Shown here: one piece after another, positions 41,490 through 64,000 of the stretch
How positions within the stretch are numbered: position 1 is the first letter of the stretch
How the letters are laid out: every line of letters begins with the position of its first letter
Source: Catonia carolina
Taxonomy: Eukaryota > Arthropoda > Insecta > Hemiptera > Achilidae
DNA: 64,000 nucleotides
Direction: 5' to 3'
NCBI GenBank assembly: GCA_035578175.1
Contig: JAQMRL010000010.1
Coordinates: 30,806,784 to 30,870,783 of the forward strand
Translations under genes and position numbers: made by a program
Notes under the pieces: model-generated
Database searches by the model: none
The model's input: only the letters and a program-made list of their open reading frames with translations
What the model was told of the DNA's origin: nothing

Positions 41490-42770
41490 GTTATATTTTC
41501 AGCATCTTGTTATAAAGTTGTAATTTTTTTAAATTCCAATTTATAGTTACAGGTAAACCATAGTCTAATTCATACAATCATGAAGCTTAATTTGTTGTGA
41601 AAATTTTAAACTATACTGTAACACTCCAAGGAGCAAGCAAGTTCACTTATAAGAATTCATACAACTGAGTTAAAAATTAAATTGTTTTTTCTACGTAATG
41701 TTAATAAATACTACCACCAAAAACTACTGATTGCATATCAAAAACATAAGTAAATTTATAAACCACACCATTTACATTATGGAGAAATTATCGTGAAAAA
41801 CAAAGCAGTAGAATTTATGTCAAAAATGTGACAAAAGCTCAAGACCGTATAATCTGTGGTCAAACCTCATTAAGTTATCCTGGATACGTTTTGGAAAAAT
41901 GAAATAGTAAGGCATAAATATTAAGCTATGTTCATTATTTAAGAGAGCTAAAATTTTTAATTAAGTAGTTTTTTTAAATAAAAACTCATTTTGTGTTAAA
42001 AAAATATGGGCAGATTTATTGCTTTAATTGAATAGTTCAATTGCATGGTGAAAGAATGAATGAGTATGATGATGCACATTTTCCTATGAGATTTTATTAC
42101 TAGAACATTGTTCCTTATCTAACTGTATCAGAACTCAAGGTCAAATTTTATCTCCCTACTGTTTAGTCATGTACTTTTTAGTATTAATTTTCTTGAATTC
42201 TAATCGCATGGAATACAGCATTCAGTTTTACGTACTGAAGCTAACTTCATGCTTATCCAATACAGTAAAATTCATCTAATAGTTTATTTTTATTTTATTT
42301 GTCTATTCTATTGTTTCATCTTTTCTTCTGTCAAGTTTGCAATTCATAGTTTCTTTTATTTTTCTCGTAAAATTGGAATTATTAATTTTTTCTTTGGCTT
42401 TGATTAGGGCTACTTCTGTAATATTTTTAAGTCCTTTTCAAATTCTGTGTAAACCCTTCATTTATTCATTTTCATTATTCTATTTCTTCTTAAAAACAGT
42501 AAATTTTTCTGATGGTCTTTTCTACTTTACATACTCCTCCTCTTTCTATAAACATTTGTAAACAATCTGCACTATAAAGGGCTTGTGGGAGAACTACAGT
42601 TTATGTGTTAATTTTGAATTTTGGGTATAGATTTTTTTATAATAAATATTGTTAGTATATTTGGTATATTTCTCCTAAATAGTAAAATTTTATTTGTTTT
42701 ATTGCGTAAAATGTTAACAATTTATCTACACCTTTAAAAAGAATGAAAATGTGCTCAATACAGCAATTAT
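41490..42770. other. Intergenic AT-rich stretch
   Basis: No gene or repeat family is recognised between the fold-back and SINE-A copy 4. Confidence 0.5.
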
Positions 42771-42773
42771 AAG

Positions 42774-42925
42774 GTTGGCAGTAATCATGAATGGTTTATG
42801 TTCCAGTGGTCCTAGATTGATTCCTGGTCAGATCTGGCACTTTTCATTATTATTTTATCTTTACCCTTTATCATCTGCGTTAATGTGCTGTGCCAAATCA
42901 GATAGTTGGATATAAAACAAAACAA
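42774..42925 (+). mobile_element. SINE-A copy 4, degenerate
   Basis: The B-box region (TAGATTGATTCCTGGTCAGA), TCTGGCACTTTTCAT and a tail with CATCTGCGTTAATG remain; the head is worn. Confidence 0.5.
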
Positions 42926-43289
42926 AAATAATAAAAATGACGTGAAGTTCTTCGTTATAATTATCAAAAATAATTAATTTCACTTCAGTGTGACATGAGG
43001 ATATTTAATTTTTTTTAATTAATTTATTTTAGTTGTATAATTGTTGAGATTATTTAATTAATGATAGCATAAGGACTGATCATGTAACTAAATCATCTAT
43101 CTCCTTTAATTTTACTTCTGTATATAATTTAATATATTTTATTTATAAAATTCACATTTGATATGTAATAAAAATTATTTATTAAGTTTATCTGGTGGTA
43201 TTTATTTAAGTCTGCCTCCATGTATTGATTATAAGATTATATTGTAATTTTTTTCAAATTTATGAATTTCCAGTTAAATCATTATTGAC

Positions 43290-43620
43290 CAACCCACCGG
43301 GTTGGTCTAGCGGTAAAGTCATCTTGAAAATCAGCTGTTTAACAGCTGATTTTCAAGATGAAGGTTCCTGGTTCAAATCCTAGTAAAGGTAGTTACTTTT
43401 ATACGGCTTTGAATACTAGACAGTGGTTGCCGGTGTACTTTGATGGTTGGGGTTTAATTAACCATACTCTTTCAGGAGTGGTCGATCTGGGTCTGTACAA
43501 GACTACACCTCATTTACACGTCACACACTTCATCCTCATCTCATTGGGTCATGGGGTTGCTTATTGTTCTGAATTGAACAGATTGCAACGTACACACATT
43601 AGGAATTAAAAAAAAAATCA
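43290..43620 (+). mobile_element. SINE-D copy 3 (full-length)
   Basis: Head CACCGGGTTGGTCTAGCGGT, palindrome AAAATCAGCTGTTTAACAGC extended to 13+ bp per arm, B box GGTTCAAATCC, and the complete body to the A-run at about 43608. Confidence 0.85.
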
Positions 43621-43726
43621 TTATTGAAAAAAATCTGATGTGAAACATTTACATTTTGTAATATTGATTTTTAGAAATTGAAAAAGACCAAGAAGAAATG
43701 AATGTGACAAAAACTTACTTTAAAGA

Positions 43727-44046
43727 TAAGAAGCCATTTTTGATAAAATCACAAAAAAGTGAAAAATCGCACGAGTAAACAATTACGCCGATTTTCGTGA
43801 AAAGGTTTGTGTCGAGTCCCGGTAGTTATACCTAACTTAAGTTCCAAGTTTCAACTTTGTACATTTGTAATATTCCATTTTTGAGACATTTTGTTTATAC
43901 AGACCAATCGCTAAAACCATGTTTTTGGGTTCAGGGGATCTGAAAACGTGTGTATCTGGTGAAAACTATTCTGAAAAATTAACATGAAAACAATAGTACT
44001 TTCCTTCCCTGTAAAACTCGTATAAAGCAAGATAAAGTAAAAAATT
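43727..44046 (-). repeat. Interspersed repeat R1, 5' part (copy e)
   Basis: Inverted and truncated: from GATAAAATCACAAAAAAGTG to GATAAAGTAAAAAATT, covering the R1 start and first ~320 bases. Confidence 0.75.
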
Positions 44047-44321
44047 GTGCTTATACTATTTTTCAGGGCTGATGAGCTCTGAATGTATGCATTGCCCCCT
44101 ACCAACTCTATAGCTAGCCAATGACTTGCCACCAATGTTGCCAATACTTGTAGCTCTGTTAAATATTTTGTCGACAATTTTTTCAGTCTTTCAATAACAA
44201 TTATGACCTATAAACATACAATCAGCTGATTATATTTTAAAGTATTGCATGTTAACGCGCTAATCGATGTGTTCAGTATGAGATGAAAGACAAGCGTGAT
44301 TTATTGCAACTCTTGTACATA

Positions 44322-44513
44322 TTTTTTTTTTTTTTTTTTTTTTTTTTGGTTTAACGTTCGACTGTTTTGCAAATTGCTGCTAATGCAGACGGTGAAGGAT
44401 GAAATGAATTTTTGTAACGAATGAAAAAATGCCATGCCCGAGTGGGATTGGAACCCAAGACCGCGTGATGAGAGGCGAGCACGTTACCGACATCGCCAAC
44501 GCGGCCGGCTCTT
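44322..44513 (-). mobile_element. SINE-C copy 3
   Basis: A T-run of 26 (44322-44347) is the inverted poly(A) tail. Next come GGTTTAACGTTCGACTG, GCAGACGGTGAAGGATGAAA, the B-box complement (GGATTGGAACCC) and a head complement ending GCCAACGCGGCCGGC. It is the most complete C copy. Confidence 0.85.
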
Positions 44514-44736
44514 ATACATATGCGCGCATAATGTTTGTCAGGTACAATCTGACAACGCTGGCAAACGTTCTGATTGGTCTAAACGTGTGGAACAGCAGAG
44601 CTCATCAACCGTGAAAAACATATAACTTTGATAGCAATAAGTTATAATTTTTGTTAAAAATTTTCTATTTATTGGAAAAATTATTCTCATGGACTTTCTC
44701 ACAAATATCTGCATAAAACTTCAACTGTATAGTTAT

Positions 44737-45008
44737 CAGACGAACTAATGTCCCATAGCCGAGCAAGTGAGAGGGAGATATGTGGCATAACTACACATGC
44801 GCTCAAAGGTCTTTACTGTTATAATCCAAATCTGAAAACATACTACAGTCGTTATCTTGCTTGTTAGTTTACTGCACGCATAAACGCTTGCTCACAACAA
44901 TGAGTAAAATTAAAGACAATGTTAATTGGAACGGTGCGTATGACTTGTGGGAGTGAGAGCGTTATGCATTCTCTCACTCCCACGGCTAGGGGACATTAGT
45001 TTATCTGA
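44737..45008 (-). mobile_element. MITE M2, copy 2
   Basis: Inverted copy of 37019-37289 with the same ends (CAGACGAACTAATGTCCC and GGGACATTAGTTTATCTG). Confidence 0.85.
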
Positions 45009-45451
45009 ATACTATAGTAATAATTATTCATTATTTCCTCATAAAAAATTTTTATCCCTAAAGTGTTTGCGTTGCAATCCTCGAGTAACTAGAGCAGTTG
45101 CCAAATTAGCTTGCCGGTTTTCTGAAGTGCACAGAAGGTATATTTTGGTAATGGCGTGCTCAGTTACCTCAGCAATTGGTGCAGGTCAGTGCTGTACTAG
45201 CTGTGATGAGAGTCACATCCCTCTTGCAACATTATACAGCTAACCTGAAAACGTAAGTCTGTAATGTGTTATATGTATACAATGTTTGCAATTGAATGTT
45301 TTTAACATCGCTAATAGATGATAATTTAAATTGTTCAGAACGTGTGATTTAATAAGCAGTTCGGTACTAAGACACGAAATCCACCGATTGAATCCAAACT
45401 GTTCATGCAGCTACACCGACAAACTTATTTGGCATCCACTCTACCTTTAGT

Positions 45452-45548
45452 AGGATTTAAACCTTGAAACCTTCATCTCTGCAAATTAGCTGTTAAACAA
45501 CTGACTCGTTGTGACAACTTTACCACTTAACCAACTCAATGGGTTTCA
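45452..45548 (-). mobile_element. SINE-D head, degenerate, inverted
   Basis: A worn complement of the SINE-D head: CTTCATCTCTGCAAATTAGC, TGTTAAACAACTGA and ACCAACTCAATGGGTT. Confidence 0.5.
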
Positions 45549-45594
45549 TTACAAATGAAATGATAATTTTGTAAGCAGTTAAGTCTGTAGTGGA

Positions 45595-46350
45595 TGCGTA
45601 TAAAGGTCTTAACTTGAAAATAGTCATTTTCCAGGAGAAGCAAATGAAAATTTGAGACAGTATAATTTTTTATTATTTAAGGATAGTTTTTGTAAAATTG
45701 TCTCTTCCAACAATTGTTTTTGTAATTTGTTATACATTTCTTTTGTTTTCTACTTAATAAAAAAAAAATTTCTTTTATGTCTACGCTGTGGCCCTTTTTT
45801 GGGGAGGAAATTCACGACTTAAGACCTTTATACAGTTTGCAGTGTAACTTAAAACCTTTTTACCTGGTAAATTTTTACTATAGTTACCTAAGTCTCAAGT
45901 TTGCCTTTGGTTTCTTGTCATTTCGACTACTTCAAACTGATTTCTGGTTGATCTCAGCAATTTATATTGGTATAAAGGTTAACTCAACTGAAGACCTTTT
46001 GTACAGCTAAACAGGACTAAATACTGAACCTTAACTAAATAAACTACTGTTGGTATAAAGGTCGTAACTCAACTTCAGACCTTTTGTACAACAAAAAAAG
46101 GCTGAGAAACTAAAATATAAAGGCATAATTTACAAATAAGACTTTTATACCGTTACGCGAAGGGAAAATTTTTATATAAAGCCAGACAAAAATTTATACA
46201 TTTTTTAGACCAGACAACATAATTCACCTCAGGAGTTGCCTACACGTAAGCTCTTTGTACCAATTGAAAGAGAAATTTTTTCTAAACTGGGTAGTGCACT
46301 TAACTCAAAACCAACAATTTTTGACTTAAGACCTTTATACCTATCACCAC
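45595..46350. repeat. Cluster of GGTATAAAGGTC-type motifs in both orientations
   Basis: At least seven copies of TATAAAGGTC-TTAA or its complement TTAAGACCTTTATA occur near 45600, 45821, 45969, 46051, 46119, 46151 and 46322, often paired with a GACCTTTTGTAC. They are probably nested or tandem MITE ends. Confidence 0.55.
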
Positions 46351-49300
46351 AGAAGTATCAGAGTTAGTGTGACAGATGTTAAGTTTTAGGAGAAAATAAT
46401 TGTGACTTAGCATTTCTAATACAGTATTAAGGTTTTTAGTAAATTCATATTTTATATCGATTTTCTAAGCAACACGATGCTTAACTTTACATAACAATAA
46501 TTATTTATTTGTACATTTTAACAAGGAAGGAACACTTGCATGTTTTCATGTATAGTAGATGAAAGTAAAACTAAATTTTCTGTTTACATTAGAAAATCAT
46601 TACTAAGTTATTAATTTTCTTTAACAAAGCAGGTAGTGTTACACAAAGAAAAACATGCAAAAACTTCAGTAAAAGAGTATCGTTATTTTATTCCTTGAAT
46701 AATTTATTCTTTTTGTTTAATATTTACATTATAACAAAGCTTTTCCTACTTCCGTATCTTTCTGTCAAGAGAAACTTGTTCATGAATATCTTTACAAATT
46801 AGCAGCTGAAATATTCTTTAAAATATTAAATTAATATAATTTTTGTAATAAAAACTGTAGTTGCTTCAGAATTATTTTTAGTAAGCGTATCACGGATAGA
46901 TAAAATGATATTTCAGTGTTTTAGTGTTTAGTTTGGTTTTAAATCGTAATTAAAAATTTATGAATAAAAGAAATTTGTTTCTTGTTGTGTGATTGTTGTT
47001 TTGTAGTATGCATTATAAACAGGTAGGTAATTATAATATTAACCAAGAACTGAAAATTTTATGGGGTAGTTTTAAGCAGTAATGGAAATTATTTATGAAG
47101 AGGGGTACCTTCAAAAATTGTTTTATTTTTTTTTTGTTTAATCTAAGCATTTGATTTTTGTGTAGCGATTAGTAGATGCTCCACCATTCATGTATGCATA
47201 TTTCAGCTTCAGCCCTCTGTAATATGTGGGGAATGATAAAAAATCAAGTTTAACCAGGTATAGAATATATCCGGTAATATCAAATATATTTATGTACTTA
47301 AATTTAGTACCAATTGAAAACTAAAACTTATCTCTATACAAATTTCCAATAATATTGTTAATTTTAAGCCCACTGTTTTTAATAAAAAAATAACTGAAAC
47401 AACACTAAAAATTATGCAGCAGAGCATAAAAATAATATTATTAATAATATTATTTTATGAAATTATAAAATAATAATTATAATATTATTTTATAAAATTA
47501 TAAAATAATACCAAACAAAACTTAACTTATGTGGATGGAGAATCATGTAAAGGACGAATTGCAAAAAATTAAAAATTGTTAAAAAGTTTATGAAATTCAG
47601 GAAACCCTGAGATATGCTAATTCAAAGCTGAGGCACATAAGAAATTAACTTATCAAGATTTTACTTTAGAAAAACGGTCACACTGCTACTTGATCTTACC
47701 AGAAATTATAAATACAATTAAAGCTAACTCCCAATTCAGTAAAAATTAAAATAAATATACATAACATTTTTATTTTGTAACAATGGAAGGAAGAAGAAGC
47801 TTTCTAACAGTACCAAAATCATTGATCTATCTCTAGCAGTTATTTTAACAATTTATTTTTTTAGTTGACATCCTACTTTTAAATTAATTTTTTCAGTACA
47901 TTCTTTCAAGTAAATTAATGTACATACTATCTTGAAGAGAAAACTGAAAACTTCAGAGATTCAACAAGCAATTATTTTGAAAAAAAATTCTTACTTTTAA
48001 AGTAGGCCTATACAGCTCCCTTAAATTACACCATTATTTAATGAATTTCTAAAAAGTTACTGTAGAAAAAAAGTGAAACTTTACTTTTAAAAAGAGTGTT
48101 TTTCAAAAGTAAAAGTGTTAAATCTAACATAAGACTAGAGTGTAAAACAATGTGCATTATCACTGGTGAGTTGTGTTAATAGGTAACTTTTTTAGAATCA
48201 TGTGTCGTGTATGGAAACTGTTGCATTTTAATAGGACAACCATAAATATGTGTCCAGATTTTTCCCGGACCTTTAAGAAATTGGAAAAAAGTTCTTTCAA
48301 GAGCTGAAAAATATCTACAGAAACCTTTTATGTGGAGTGTATCTTCTGTTTGTCAAAATACCTCTTTCACAAAAACCAATTACATGGTGAAATAATAATT
48401 TTAAAGTTTTTTTTAAATTTAAATAGGTCAATAAGATCATGTAGGATATTTTAATGGTAAGCCAATAAAATAATAAATGGTAAGCCAAAAATTCACTCCT
48501 TTAAGGGTATACCCAGCAAGGATCAGATAGAACTTCCCCATTAGAAGGTAAAAAAATTAAAAATAAAACCTGGAAGCAAAAAGAAAGGATTTCCAAAGTA
48601 TCGTGCCAATTTTAATTCCAAAATGTTCAGTTTCTTTTGTTAAAAGTACATTGTCACCAGTCGCCTCTTAAATCTAACATGAGCTTTTATTTCCTAGTTC
48701 AGATATTGGGTACAACCATTCACTCATTCATGAGTAATTCTTTAAATAATAATACTTTGTTTGATAAAATAACTTTAGTCAACCAAATTATTGAGCATGA
48801 AAACTAAAAATAATTAACATGAGAAAATTTAATGTGACTGCATTGATGAAACATGCCTAAAAATAGGGACCAAAGTGGAAAGAATTAAAAAATTTTGTGG
48901 AATTTATTCACATTCAGCATATAAAGGATTTTAGATGGATACAATAATGTCAGGCCTTTATTGCAAGCACTCTTCTGAAGTAATATTTAAGGTTAAATGC
49001 AGTTTGAGATAATTGGATCATCATAAGCATTACTTCCATAAAATTTTCATTCATACCAATTTGCATTTTATTACTATTCCCTGCAGTTAGAAATATAGTT
49101 GAATACTTTGTTTGATGATAAATTATTGATTAATATTATATCTGGTCACAGAAAATTGATGTGAAACAAGTAACTAAACTAAATAGTTTTCGCCCCATGA
49201 AGAATACAACACAAGTCAATGAATGGACATCCTAGTAAAAACCTCTTTTGTCACTAATTGGGAAAACGTAAAGAATTTCTTGTGTAATAATGCAGTAAAT

Positions 49301-49940
49301 TTAAATGTTGACAAATCAGTAATAATATTTTAATTTGGTTCAATTGTGTACAAAACTGAAGTGCATTCTGGAGAACTATTGTTCTACACTTTATTACAGT
49401 ATTCAGAAGTATATTTATTAAAATATAGGAATGATAATTTGACAAATTATTTTATGCGTCATTAATTAATATTACTGCATCATTGTGATAATAATATTCC
49501 TAGTAAAAATCTAAAAATATTATAATATAGTAGGGTAAAAAATCCACTAAGTACAGGTGGTAGCATGTAATACACAACGAATTTCATGTCACGTTTCAAT
49601 GAACATTTTTCTCCTTCCACTAATAAATTTTAATTTCCTGCGTGACTCAGAGGGAAAAGGTGTAAGTGACTCATGTGGAACCGCAATGCGCCACTTTGAA
49701 ACTGTTTGGCGCCATTAAATTATTCTGTTGTAATAAATCATCTTAAAAGAAATAATCCGACAATTTACTTTGAAATAAAATTTAAACTGTTTTTGTTTCC
49801 AATACTTATTTAAATAATGTTAATACACGTAATCTTATAAGAAATTTACAGCGGTTCTGAATTCTCCTACAAACTAGCCAATAGGAACGTAATTCGATAT
49901 ATTGATTTTTTGAAACTGACCTATCAGAACAAAGTGGTTT
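46350..49940. other. Intergenic AT-rich stretch
   Basis: No gene is supported. 47430-47515 is an AT-only run with short inverted and direct repeats (TTATAAAATTATAAAATAAT). Other small open frames lack any signature. Confidence 0.5.
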
Positions 49941-50077
49941 CCCACCAAGAAGTTTACTGTAACTGAAAAATCCTCCATCTTCTCATTGTGTCGTTAGCTG
50001 TCTGCCGCATCACTAGCAGGTTCTATCGGCTTTTTGAATTTTTTTCATAATTTTTAATTTCCTAACATTTAAACAAA
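49940..50077 (+). promoter_or_regulatory. Alpha-tubulin promoter-proximal region and 5' UTR
   Basis: Upstream of the ATG exon. No TATA box is seen. A TCTCATTGTGTCGTTAG segment at about 49981 could be an initiator. The start context AAACAAAATG is favourable. The transcription start is not determined. Confidence 0.35.
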
Positions 50078-61950
<11,873 letters not shown>

Positions 61951-62906
61951 CACAGTCTAGCCATAAATATTGTCCACCATTTAAATCAGTGACAAAATAC
62001 CTGTTTATTCATGTAAAATTCATTCAAAATGGCCTCCTTTAGCTTTTACACATAACTTCAAATGCGGAATAAAGTCATCTATCGCTGTACGCAGCGTTTC
62101 GAGAGGAATTTCGGCAACTGCTTTCGTCAGGGACGTCTTTAAAGCCTCGACATTGCGGTGAGGTTTCGAACATGCCTTCTGTTCCAACAATGACCACAAG
62201 CAATAGTCAAGCGGGTTTAAATCGGGACTTCCAGACAGCCAGTCTTCAGCACGAATAAACGCCGGAACGTTGTTCTCAAGCCATCTTTGCCTTATGTCCT
62301 GGAGCAGATTCATCTGTAAACAAAATATCCTGGTAGCGACCAGAGCCAAATTCGCGAATGAGTTTCTTCGATCGTTTGTACCGAATTTGCTTCAGTTTAT
62401 CGGTTAAAAGGTGTCTGGTATACCTTTTGTATGCTCTCAAACGTAAATCATCGCGTAAAATGCGAGAAACAGTGCGTGGTGCAATTTTTATTTCACGAGC
62501 AAGGATTGTTTGCTTACGGATTGGGTTTCTACGTATGCGGCTTCTTACAGTTTCAACTATTTGTTTTGAACGTGCAATGCGGGGACGCCCAGTCCGAGGT
62601 CGATCTAACACATCACCAGTCTCATTAAAACATTGAATAGTACGATAAACAAACTTCTGACTGATATTAAGCGATTTAAGGATGGAAAAGATTTGTTTAC
62701 CGTTCTTTCCCACCTTATGCAAACCGATAACTGTAATGCAAGTGTGATTTTCTGACCAGTCCATTGTTAAACTGCAATAGTATTACACACACAATTAGCT
62801 ACTAGACTATTTTCATGTACAAACTTGCTCAAACAGTGTTGCCATGGTAGGGAAAATAAAATTTCCCTCGCTTTCAACATTGGACAATATTTATGGCTAG
62901 ACTGTG
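61951..62906 (-). mobile_element. IS630/Tc1/mariner element with internal deletion
   Basis: Inverted ends CACAGTCTAGCCATAAATAT and the exact inverse at 62887-62906. TA is on the right and a worn TG on the left. 956 bp. It lies in tubulin intron 4. Confidence 0.85.
62020..62764 (-). pseudogene. Tc1/mariner-type transposase, deleted and frameshifted
   Basis: 62276-62764 encodes two helix-turn-helix regions (GKQIFSILKSLNISQKFVYR and TILAREIKIAPRTVSRILRD, joined by a GRPRIAR hook) and the first catalytic residue in DILFTDE. The frame then jumps straight to SAPGHKAK, so the DNA for the core between, and the second Asp, is missing. 62020-62349, in another frame, encodes WLENNVPAFIRAEDW, GSPDLNPLDYCLWS (last acidic residue) and the C-terminus. 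The intact bipartite DNA-binding part could still bind ends if expressed; catalysis is impossible. Confidence 0.85.
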
Positions 62907-63124
62907 TATATGAAATGCTATCAATAAAAAAAATTAGTTACACTGGATGAATACTGTGTGAATGGGACACCATCGGTATTTTGCCATAATGCACGTCAAT
63001 AATTTTGACGCTTTATGCACCCTTGCATTTGAAAGTAAAAAAAATCCACTTTTAATTCGGTAAAGGATACACATGTTGTGACAACATTGAAAAAAATGTT
63101 TGACTTGTTTGAAATAAAAGTTTT

Positions 63125-63238
63125 TTTATTTATTTATTTGTTAACGTCGCATCAACTAACAGTGGTCATTAGTGACGACGTTGGGTTGTAAACTGTGAAG
63201 GATGAAATGATTTTTGTAACGTATGAAAATATGCCGTT
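63125..63238 (-). mobile_element. SINE-C fragment
   Basis: Shares AACTGTGAAGGATGAAATGA and TTTTGTAACGTATGAAAATA with SINE-C copy 3. The tRNA head is missing. Confidence 0.5.
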
Positions 63239-63554
63239 TCTTATATAATGTTACTAAAAATATCTAGTCAGTTGTCAGATCACATGTTAATATGGGTGGG
63301 TCAAAATAATTTAATAAGAATTAAATTTCTGAGCCTACGGTATTTTAAATCATGTAGATCAAGATGTAGAGAAAAAGCTGTTTTAATTAAATACTAAAAG
63401 TATTTATTTATTTACAATAATTTGTTTGTAAGGACTAACCTTATACAAATAGAGTTGCGAAAAAACAATATTACAATTAAACAAAAACAAATGCAAAATA
63501 TATAAATTTGGTGAAAATGCTGTATTTAATAGAATAATTGAACAAGTAATTTAG

Positions 63555-64000
63555 TTACGTGTTATCCTCTCCCATTATCATTAATCTTATTTCCATTGCT
63601 TTTACTATAAATAAATACAGATTACTAATTTTATCCTTGTTTAAATTGGACAATAAAACTAATAATTTTCCCCTTTCTGATAAGATATTTTTTAAATACT
63701 TGCTAAAAAGACTAACTCTTATATCTCTATACATAGGACACTTAAGTAAAATATGACTAATTGTTTCATTTTCCTCTAGGTTGCAGGTAGGGCATACTTT
63801 ATCACTATTTATAAATGTTCCCCTCCCTTTAACATGTAAATAAACAAATCTATCAGTCGCTAAGCGCAATTGAGTGATGCATCTCATATGTTGCATTGGC
63901 AACCTATACAAAAACTGCTCGCCTAACTCAAAGTTTGGGTTTAATTCTTTATACACAGAAAAGGAATTTGTATTTATAGCAGCTTGAATATCCTGCGCAA
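63555..64000 (-). pseudogene. Non-LTR retrotransposon C-terminus, cut by window edge
   Basis: A minus-strand frame open from the window edge to a stop at 63555. It reads LYRLPMQHMRCITQLRLATD, VYLHVKGRG and CPTCNLEENETISHILLKCP, then YRDIR. The CxxC..H..C zinc-binding motif after the reverse-transcriptase domain is typical of Jockey/I/R1-type LINE ORF2 proteins. No interruption is seen in the visible part, so this copy may be fairly young. The catalytic RT domain would lie right of the window. Confidence 0.75.

Noticed and set aside
49254..49445. Minus-strand ORF of 63 residues
   Set aside because: AT-rich intergenic chance frame without any signature.

Overview
This window is nuclear DNA from a metazoan, almost certainly an insect. 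The evidence is spliced genes with GT/AG introns, an animal-type alpha-tubulin, long AT-rich introns, and a dense load of arthropod-style transposons: several IS630/Tc1/mariner families, piggyBac, hAT, pogo, Mutator, non-LTR LINEs and tRNA-headed SINEs. A hemipteran-like, repeat-rich insect is my guess, but the order cannot be fixed from the sequence. No bacterial, organellar or CRISPR feature is seen.

Two host genes lie on the + strand. The first (positions 21-39804) is the 3' part of a formin-binding-protein-4-like gene. Six exons join in one continuous frame of 457 residues; they include a WW domain split by a 24.9-kb intron, two polyproline exons and a conserved KWQ-type C-terminus. The gene's 5' end is left of the window. 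The second (50078 to beyond the right edge) is an alpha-tubulin gene. A start exon holding only the ATG is followed by three large exons, giving residues 1-407, with the last exon outside the window. Introns interrupt after codon 1, at codon 76, after residue 176 and within Trp407. About 10 kb of AT-rich, repeat-bearing sequence separates the two genes.

Nearly everything else is mobile DNA. Intron 1 of the first gene holds a SINE, a 0.93-kb interspersed repeat (called R1 here), a decayed transposase and a nearly complete mariner. Its giant intron 2 holds further R1 copies, a 5'-deleted piggyBac, a hAT MITE, TTAA-flanked MITEs, LINE tails, SINE families A to D, a palindromic mariner and a coding-like hairpin. 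Introns 3 to 5 and the intergenic region carry more SINEs, MITEs and a Penelope-like unit. The tubulin introns carry two more palindromic mariners, pogo- and piggyBac-like MITEs, a broken Mutator transposase, a decayed mariner-like element and a LINE end. Nested insertions give a relative chronology: hAT in R2, TTAA MITE in SINE-A, fold-back in R1.

The most unusual signal is that four different mariner-type families are each present as a fold-back element whose two ends are inverted copies of the same 3' end (20037-20793, 40546-41484, 52865-53507, 59707-60477). TA target duplications are intact or nearly so. Three of these sit inside introns of expressed genes, where they would be transcribed as long hairpins. 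A second signal is a set of hammerhead-ribozyme-like motifs of the kind known from Penelope-like elements, clearest on the minus strand at 27466-27510.
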